Source: Prochlorococcus sp. AG-409-D09 (GTDB lineage Bacteria > Cyanobacteriota > Cyanobacteriia > PCC-6307 > Cyanobiaceae). Taken from it: a DNA stretch of 32,808 bases. The stretch spans positions 1-32,808 of the forward strand of contig QCJQ01000012.1 in assembly GCA_003215935.1 (NCBI GenBank), in the 5' to 3' direction. Position numbers and translations under genes: made by a program. Positions 27,336 through 32,808 of the stretch are shown piece by piece; the first letter of the stretch is position 1; each line of letters opens with the position of its first letter. A model generated the notes under the pieces. The model was not told where the DNA came from. It ran no database searches and was given only the letters and a program-made list of their open reading frames with translations.

Positions 27336-28240
27336 GTGAATTAGATTCAATGTCTCCATCTCCATTTGGCCGTCTTTTGACTGCAATGGTGACACCGTTT
27401 AATGAATCCGGAAATGTTGATTTTACTGTGGCTCGTGAACTTGCTATTTATCTTGTTGAACAAGGTTCAGATGGAATTATTGTATGTGGAACAACAGGTG
27501 AATCTCCAACATTAAGCTGGCGAGAACAGCATCAATTGTTTGAAACTGTTAAAGAAGCAGTTGGGAAGGACGTGAAAGTTTTAACAGGTACTGGTAGTAA
27601 TTGCACTTCTGAGGCAATAGAAGCGACACAGAAAGCTGCAGACTCAGGAGCTGATGGAGCCTTGGTTGTGGTGCCTTATTACAATAAACCACCTCAACAA
27701 GGTCTTGAAAAGCATTTTCGATCTATTGCTCAAGCTGCTCCCAACATGCCTTTAATGTTGTACAACATCCCTGGCAGGACTGGTTGCTCTCTGGCTCCAG
27801 AAACAATGAAAAATTTGATGGCATATTCTAATATTGTTAGTTTTAAGGCTGCTAGTGGAACAACTGAAGAAGTAACTCAATTAAGACTTAAATGTGGCCC
27901 TAGATTGGCAATATATAGCGGAGATGATAGTTTACTATTACCAATGCTCTCTGTAGGTGCGGTAGGTGTTGTTAGTGTTGCAAGTCATCTTGTTGGTCCT
28001 CGTTTGAAAGATTTGATTGATGCTTATTGCAATGGGCAGGTTAATCTTGCTTTAACACTCCATGAGCAGTTACAACCTCTTTTTAAAGAACTTTTCGTTA
28101 CGACAAATCCCATTCCTGTTAAAGCAGCTCTTGAATTAATTGGATGGCCTGTCGGTTCTCCTCGTAGTCCTTTAATCTCTTTAGATAACGAAATGAAAGA
28201 AGCTTTAGCCAAAATCCTGTCAGACTTGCATCTGATTTGA
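27332..28240 (+). CDS. dapA: 4-hydroxy-tetrahydrodipicolinate synthase
   Basis: DapA condenses pyruvate with aspartate semialdehyde, the first committed step toward diaminopimelate and lysine, so it uses the product of asd directly. The 302-residue TIM barrel has the CGTTGES pyruvate-binding motif (52-58), Y144 ([11 protein letters not shown]) and the Schiff-base K172 (VSFKAASGT). It overlaps asd by four bases. A 13-base direct repeat spans its stop codon. Confidence 0.98.
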   Translation: MSELDSMSPSPFGRLLTAMVTPFNESGNVDFTVARELAIYLVEQGSDGIIVCGTTGESPTLSWREQHQLFETVKEAVGKDVKVLTGTGSNCTSEAIEATQKAADSGADGALVVVPYYNKPPQQGLEKHFRSIAQAAPNMPLMLYNIPGRTGCSLAPETMKNLMAYSNIVSFKAASGTTEEVTQLRLKCGPRLAIYSGDDSLLLPMLSVGAVGVVSVASHLVGPRLKDLIDAYCNGQVNLALTLHEQLQPLFKELFVTTNPIPVKAALELIGWPVGSPRSPLISLDNEMKEALAKILSDLHLI

Positions 28241-28283
28241 TTCTTTTGCTTCAAGTAAGCATCTTTTGCTACTTGCATCTGAT
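28224..28283 (+). repeat. 13-bp direct repeat across the dapA stop and the RNase J leader
   Basis: ACTTGCATCTGAT occurs at 28224-28236 and 28271-28283, 34 bases apart. CTTTTGCT also repeats in between (28243-28250 and 28263-28270), and TGCTT/AAGCA can form a small stem. The region looks like a partial local duplication in the dapA-RNase J gap. Confidence 0.6.
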
Positions 28284-28318
28284 CCTTCAACAAGTTTGTT
28301 TTTCTCATACTTTTTGCT

Positions 28319-30313
28319 ATGACATCGAGTTCGATTAATTCCAGTAATTCAACAGTGACTTCTTCTCGTAATAGTCAATCAAAAGATCCGTGCTTGCGTG
28401 TAATCCCTCTTGGAGGACTTGGTGAAATAGGAAAAAACACATGTGTTTTTGAGTATGGCAATGACATCATGATTCTTGATGCTGGCCTCGCTTTTCCCAC
28501 TGATGGCATGCATGGTGTGAATGTTGTGATGCCAGATACCACATATTTGAAAGAAAATCAGAATCGTATTCGTGGATTAGTAGTTACGCATGGTCATGAA
28601 GATCATATTGGAGGAATTTCTCATCATTTAAAGAATTTCAATATCCCAGTGATTTATGGACCACCTTTGGCTATGTCTATGCTTCGAGGAAAGATGGAAG
28701 AAGCTGGAGTAGCCGATCGAACTGTTATTGAAGTGGTGGGTCCAAGGCAGGTAATCAAAGTTGGTCAACATTTTTCTGTTGAATTTGTTCGTAATACTCA
28801 TTCAATTTCTGATAGTTATTCATTCGCAGTTACTACACCAGTAGGAGTAATATTTTTTACTGGAGACTTTAAGTTTGATCACACTCCACCAGATGGACAG
28901 CCTTCAGATTTAACACGAATGGCTTATTACGGTGAGAAAGGTGTGTTGTGTTTACTTTCTGATTCAACAAACTCAGAAGTGGCAGGGTTTACACCTTCTG
29001 AATACTCTGTTTTTCCTAATCTTGATCGTTATATAGCTACAGCTGAAGGAAGGGTTATGGTCACAACCTTTGCTAGCTCAACTCATCGTGTGGCAATGCT
29101 GCTGGAGCTTGCCATGAAAAATGGACGTAAAGTAGGTCTTCTTGGACGTTCGATGCTGAATGTTGTAGGTAAGGCTAGAGAATTAGGATATATGCGTTTT
29201 CCTGATGATCTTTTCTTCCCAATCAAGCAGATTAGAGATTTACCTGATCGAGAGACATTCCTTCTTATGACAGGAAGCCAAGGAGAATCGATGGCTGCAT
29301 TAAGTCGAATAGCAAGAGGTGAACATCAACATGTGCAGTTGAAGACAAGTGATACTGTGATTTTTTCAGCAAGTCCTATTCCAGGGAATACGATTTCTGT
29401 TATGCATACCATTGATAAGCTCATACGATTAGGTGCAAAAGTTATATATGGGAAAGACAAGGGTATTCATGTTTCTGGTCATGGATGTCAAGAAGATCAA
29501 AAATTAATGCTTGCCCTTACAAGACCTAAGTTTTTCATACCAGTTCATGGTGAATATAGAATGCAAGTCCTACATGGTAAAACAGCTGTTGCTATGGGTG
29601 TTGCACCTGAAAATGTATTGATCATGGAGAATGGTGACGTTGCTGAAATTACGCCGAACTCTATGAGGCAAGGGCAATCAGTTAAGGCAGGTGTTGAATT
29701 ACTTGATGCATCTAGGACTGGTATTGTTGATACTCGTGTCTTAAAAGAACGTCAACAGTTAGCAGATGATGGTGTTATAACTGTATTAACGGCTGTTAGT
29801 ACTGATGGAGTAATGGTTGCTCCTCCACGTGTCAATTTAAGAGGTGTTATTACTAATATTGATGCTAAGACTATGTGTCATTGGACAGAGCGAGAAATTA
29901 ATTGGGTTTTAGAAAATCGTTGGAAGCAACTTGTACTAAAAACAGGAGGAAAATCTATAGAGGTTGACTGGATAGGCTTGCAACGAGAAGTTGAGTCAGG
30001 ACTGGCAAGGCGTTTACGTAGAGAGTTACAAGTAGAACCTTTAATTCTTTGTTTGGTTCAACCGGCTCCTGGTGGTACAAGGGCTTATAAGCCAAAAGAT
30101 GAACAGTCTTTAGATACTAATAAAAATGCCAAGAATGCACCTTCTTCAAAAAATACAAATAAAACACCAGGTGATGAAGATGCTCTTGCATCTAATCAAA
30201 AATTGAAATCATCTAAAGACAATAAAATTGATACATCTGAAGCAAAGCCCGACTCCGATTCAGATATGCCTACTGGTAGAACACGTAGACGTCGTTCAGC
30301 TGTTGCGCAATAG
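28319..30313 (+). CDS. rnj: Ribonuclease J
   Basis: RNase J is a metallo-beta-lactamase/beta-CASP ribonuclease with endonuclease and 5'-3' exonuclease activity, used in mRNA decay and rRNA maturation. The 664-residue product has the zinc motif HGHEDH at 91-96, a SDSTNSEVAGFTPSE block, the beta-CASP domain containing LLMTGSQGE, and VSGHGCQEDQK. The tail (from about residue 600) is Lys/Ser/Asn-rich and ends TRRRRSAVAQ, an extension often seen in cyanobacterial RNase J. The opening 22 residues are Ser/Asn-rich. Its stop codon abuts the tilS stop with no base between them. Confidence 0.97.
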   Translation: MTSSSINSSNSTVTSSRNSQSKDPCLRVIPLGGLGEIGKNTCVFEYGNDIMILDAGLAFPTDGMHGVNVVMPDTTYLKENQNRIRGLVVTHGHEDHIGGISHHLKNFNIPVIYGPPLAMSMLRGKMEEAGVADRTVIEVVGPRQVIKVGQHFSVEFVRNTHSISDSYSFAVTTPVGVIFFTGDFKFDHTPPDGQPSDLTRMAYYGEKGVLCLLSDSTNSEVAGFTPSEYSVFPNLDRYIATAEGRVMVTTFASSTHRVAMLLELAMKNGRKVGLLGRSMLNVVGKARELGYMRFPDDLFFPIKQIRDLPDRETFLLMTGSQGESMAALSRIARGEHQHVQLKTSDTVIFSASPIPGNTISVMHTIDKLIRLGAKVIYGKDKGIHVSGHGCQEDQKLMLALTRPKFFIPVHGEYRMQVLHGKTAVAMGVAPENVLIMENGDVAEITPNSMRQGQSVKAGVELLDASRTGIVDTRVLKERQQLADDGVITVLTAVSTDGVMVAPPRVNLRGVITNIDAKTMCHWTEREINWVLENRWKQLVLKTGGKSIEVDWIGLQREVESGLARRLRRELQVEPLILCLVQPAPGGTRAYKPKDEQSLDTNKNAKNAPSSKNTNKTPGDEDALASNQKLKSSKDNKIDTSEAKPDSDSDMPTGRTRRRRSAVAQ

Positions 30314-31342
30314 TTAAATTGCTTTTAAACAAGATAGGTGAATTGAATTTCTAGTCCAATTTAGTCTCCAATTTCCTTTAAGGTATTTGGATCCTGGAGG
30401 TTTTCCTCGCTCCATTCTTTTACAAATTTCATTCAACTCTCTTGATGAGATACTTGGGAGCCCCTCCTCTTTGAACCATAATGCTAATAGAATTCTTTGA
30501 GTAGAGATGGTTTGCTTTACTAAATTGATGCGGGAAATAGATCTATTTTCTTGTTCTTGTATTGCTACAAGGGCCAGCTTTGCTAGGGACTCTTGATCCT
30601 TTTTGATATAATTTAGGCTAGTTGAGAGAGATGCAATACGTAAATCAGATCCTTGATATAGTTCATTTAGCATAGGAAGAATTTGTTGACGGATTTTATT
30701 ACGAGTTAATTTTTGATTGTTATTTGTAGGATCAAGCCATATAGGTAAATTCATTTCATTGCAGATTTTTGATGTTTCAGATCTATTGAAATTAAGTAGA
30801 GGTCTTATTAATTGAATTCCTGGAGTGATTTCTCTTGAATCATTAAGACTGACAAGACCTGCTAGGTTTGTGCCTCTTGCAACGTTCAATAAAAAAGTTT
30901 CAGCTTTATCACTTCCTGTATGACCAGTGAGGATGTAATTACAAGGTCGCGTTGGAGTTTGTTTAGTTACTGCTTGAGCAGTTTCTACAAGTTTTTTATA
31001 GCGCCATTTTCGAGCTTTTTCTTCATTACTTGTGGTTGATTTATTTGTTGAATCAAAATAAAAATCAATTGTATTTTGATTGCACCAAACCTTTATTTCA
31101 GCAGCAAACTTTTGTGATTGACTATGCCATCCATGATCTCCATGCCAGACATATATTTTCCATTCATGAAGATGTTGTATATCAGATATGAGTTTGAGAA
31201 GAGCCATCGAATCTTGCCCTCCGGAAACAGCCAAGAGAAGCGATGAACCATTGGGAATTAAAGATTTCTTTGCCAAAAGACTTTTATGTAGCCGATCATG
31301 CCATTGACTCCATTGATTTCCATTTTGGGCAGATCGTGACAT
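30314..31342 (-). CDS. tilS: tRNA(Ile)-lysidine synthase
   Basis: TilS converts the CAU-anticodon cytidine of tRNA-Ile2 to lysidine so that it reads AUA. The N-type ATP pyrophosphatase P-loop SGGQDS is at 40-45, followed by HGDHGWH and NYILTGHTGSDKAETFLLNVARGT. I start at the ATG at 31342 (342 residues, MSRSAQNGNQW); the frame is open to a GTG at 31402, which would add 20 residues with no family resemblance. It faces RNase J tail to tail and is divergent from the ycf23-like gene. Confidence 0.94.
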   Translation of the reverse strand: MSRSAQNGNQWSQWHDRLHKSLLAKKSLIPNGSSLLLAVSGGQDSMALLKLISDIQHLHEWKIYVWHGDHGWHSQSQKFAAEIKVWCNQNTIDFYFDSTNKSTTSNEEKARKWRYKKLVETAQAVTKQTPTRPCNYILTGHTGSDKAETFLLNVARGTNLAGLVSLNDSREITPGIQLIRPLLNFNRSETSKICNEMNLPIWLDPTNNNQKLTRNKIRQQILPMLNELYQGSDLRIASLSTSLNYIKKDQESLAKLALVAIQEQENRSISRINLVKQTISTQRILLALWFKEEGLPSISSRELNEICKRMERGKPPGSKYLKGNWRLNWTRNSIHLSCLKAI

Positions 31343-31427
31343 TTCTGATGGTTTAGATCTTCTCTTATATATTTTTAACTGCTTTTGCGTGAACAATGTC
31401 ACAATCAGTTTGTTTATTGCTGTTTAA

Positions 31428-32207
31428 ATGACACGACTTCATTTATTACCTGATTCTTTACGAAACAGTCTTAATGAGCGCTCGCTATTAAAAGTTATTT
31501 CTGGCTTAGATAATTTTGATGAGAATTCTGTACTGCGCATTTCAAAAGCTGCAGGTATAGGTGGTGCAGATTTGTGTGATGTTGCCTGTGACCCTGACTT
31601 GGTTAGATTGTCGCTAAAAGCTTCTGGGATTCCAGTTTGTGTCAGTTCCGTACAGCCGAGTTGTTTTATAGAAGCCGTTCAGGCAGGTGCTTCAATGATT
31701 GAGATTGGTAATTTTGACTCTTTTTACCCTAAAGGTCGTTTTTTTTCTGCTGATGAAGTTCTTTCTTTGACGATTGAAACAAGATGTTTGCTTCCTAATG
31801 TTGTTTTGTCCGTTACTGTCCCACATGTTTTGCCATTAGATAAGCAAGCTCAATTGGCCATTGAATTAGTAAAGGCTGGAGCAGATTTGATCCAAACTGA
31901 AGGTGGCATGATTGCAAGACCACTAAGTTCAGGAATATTAGGATTAGTTGAAAAAGCAGCTCCTACCTTGGCCGCAACTCACATAATTTCGCAAGCTCTG
32001 AAGAAAGAGTCTTTGCAGGTGCCTGTTATATGTGCATCTGGGCTTTCTTCTGTAACTGTTCCGATGGCTATTGCAGCAGGTGCTGTAGGTGTTGGAGTAG
32101 GGTCTGAAATTAATCGTTTAAATGACGAATTGGGAATGGTGGCAGCTGTGAAAGGGTTGGTTGAAGCAATGAACCCTGTAGCAAGGTCAGAAATATTTGT
32201 TAGTTGA
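31428..32207 (+). CDS. ycf23: Ycf23-like protein (DUF561)
   Basis: The 259-residue protein matches the Ycf23/DUF561 family of cyanobacteria and algal plastids. It looks like a TIM barrel: repeated beta-alpha units with ADLCDVACDPDLVRLSLKASGIPVCVSSV, GASMIEIGNFDSFYPKGRFFSADEVL, LVKAGADLIQTEGG and a phosphate-binding-like AAGAVGVGVGSEINRLND near the end. No enzymatic activity is established for the family to my knowledge. A role linked to nitrogen or chlorophyll metabolism should not be assumed. It is a single gene between tilS and uvrB. Confidence 0.85.
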   Translation: MTRLHLLPDSLRNSLNERSLLKVISGLDNFDENSVLRISKAAGIGGADLCDVACDPDLVRLSLKASGIPVCVSSVQPSCFIEAVQAGASMIEIGNFDSFYPKGRFFSADEVLSLTIETRCLLPNVVLSVTVPHVLPLDKQAQLAIELVKAGADLIQTEGGMIARPLSSGILGLVEKAAPTLAATHIISQALKKESLQVPVICASGLSSVTVPMAIAAGAVGVGVGSEINRLNDELGMVAAVKGLVEAMNPVARSEIFVS

Positions 32208-32318
32208 AATAATGAGTATTGGATTGAGCAATATTTTGAATATACTTTCAAAGCTTTATATAAGAATTTTGATAGAAATTAAATTTTCATAGATGTTATT
32301 TACTTTGTTATAAAATTC

Positions 32319-32808
32319 ATGTCTCATTACTATCTGGATGCCCCTTATATTCCAAAAGGTGATCAACCTGAAGCCATTAAAAAATTAGTTAAAGGTATAA
32401 CACAAGGGAGTCAATATCAAACTCTTTTAGGAGCTACAGGTACAGGGAAAACATTTACTATTGCTAATGTGATTGAACAAACAGGAAGGCCAGCTCTTGT
32501 TTTAGCTCACAACAAAACTCTTGCTGCCCAACTCTGTAATGAATTAAGAGAATTTTTCCCTAAAAATGCAGTTGAATATTTTATATCTTATTATGATTAT
32601 TATCAGCCAGAAGCATATGTTCCTGTAAGTGATACTTATATTGCTAAAACTTCATCTGTTAATGAAGAGATTGATATGTTGCGCCATTCTGCTACAAGAT
32701 CTTTATTTGAGCGTAATGATGTAATTGTTGTTGCTTCAATTAGTTGCATATATGGTTTAGGGATGCCAAGTGAATATCTCAAGGCTTCTGTGAGATTTCA
32801 AGTTGGAA
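32319..32808 (+). CDS. uvrB: UvrABC system protein B, 5' part (cut by window end)
   Basis: UvrB is the damage-verifying helicase-like subunit of nucleotide excision repair. The visible 163 codons begin [20 protein letters not shown], with Walker A GATGTGKT at 38-45, the [22 protein letters not shown] block and the [12 protein letters not shown] beta-hairpin that grips damaged DNA. No stop occurs before the window edge. The 111-base gap upstream is AT-rich; a TATAAA lies only a few bases before the ATG, which is too close to be a normal promoter. Confidence 0.97.
   Translation, partial: MSHYYLDAPYIPKGDQPEAIKKLVKGITQGSQYQTLLGATGTGKTFTIANVIEQTGRPALVLAHNKTLAAQLCNELREFFPKNAVEYFISYYDYYQPEAYVPVSDTYIAKTSSVNEEIDMLRHSATRSLFERNDVIVVASISCIYGLGMPSEYLKASVRFQVG

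Noticed and set aside
1-32808. CRISPR arrays, tRNA or rRNA genes, insertion sequences, prophage or foreign islands
   Set aside because: No regularly spaced repeats, tRNA-like signatures, transposase motifs or composition breaks were seen by eye across the window.

Overview
The window looks like ordinary core chromosome from a low-GC marine picocyanobacterium. The best fit is Prochlorococcus, probably a low-light-adapted lineage (inference). The supporting evidence is the AT-rich base composition, very short intergenic gaps and a set of cyanobacterial genes: sqdB and sqdX for sulfolipid, a DesC-type acyl-lipid desaturase, a UbiC-like chorismate lyase, Ycf37, a Psb34-like small membrane protein, a Ycf23/DUF561 protein, and the tig-clpP-clpX cluster. 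I saw no insertion sequence, prophage, CRISPR array, tRNA or rRNA gene, or intein.

Layout. 1-1343: a fragment of a leftward gene at the edge, then an SprT-like zinc protein and a charged conserved hypothetical, both rightward. 1361-6894: a leftward cluster read as desC, rplI, dnaB, mnmG, ubiC. 6975-12825: a rightward cluster with an HTH-like protein, a PLP-dependent Met-gamma-lyase-family protein, gcvH and gcvP (glycine cleavage), and a small unknown gene. 12829-17629: leftward genes read as rpmI, rplT, ycf37, thiG, psb34-like, sqdB, sqdX. 17733-20642: a rightward SpoIID/LytB-domain protein and a membrane glycosyltransferase. 20652-26136: leftward tig, clpP, clpX, dnaX (protein folding and proteolysis, then the clamp loader). 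26304-30313: rightward asd, dapA (lysine/diaminopimelate pathway) and RNase J. 30314-31342: leftward tilS. 31428-32808: rightward ycf23-like gene and the start of uvrB. No gene-free stretch exceeds about 170 bases once the small psb34-like gene at 15255-15422 is counted.

I found no clearly new multi-gene system. The most interesting signals are small. (a) The chorismate lyase frame extends 35 codons upstream of its first ATG to a CTG that follows a perfect AGGAGG, with no ATG, GTG or TTG available, so a non-canonical start is likely. (b) A perfect 11-bp inverted repeat sits inside codons 5-18 of dnaB, close enough to the start to affect translation. (c) An uncharacterised HTH-like protein is encoded divergently from the desaturase across a short region with a spaced inverted repeat, and heads the operon of a PLP lyase and glycine-cleavage genes. 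Several leader repeats and hairpins are also recorded.
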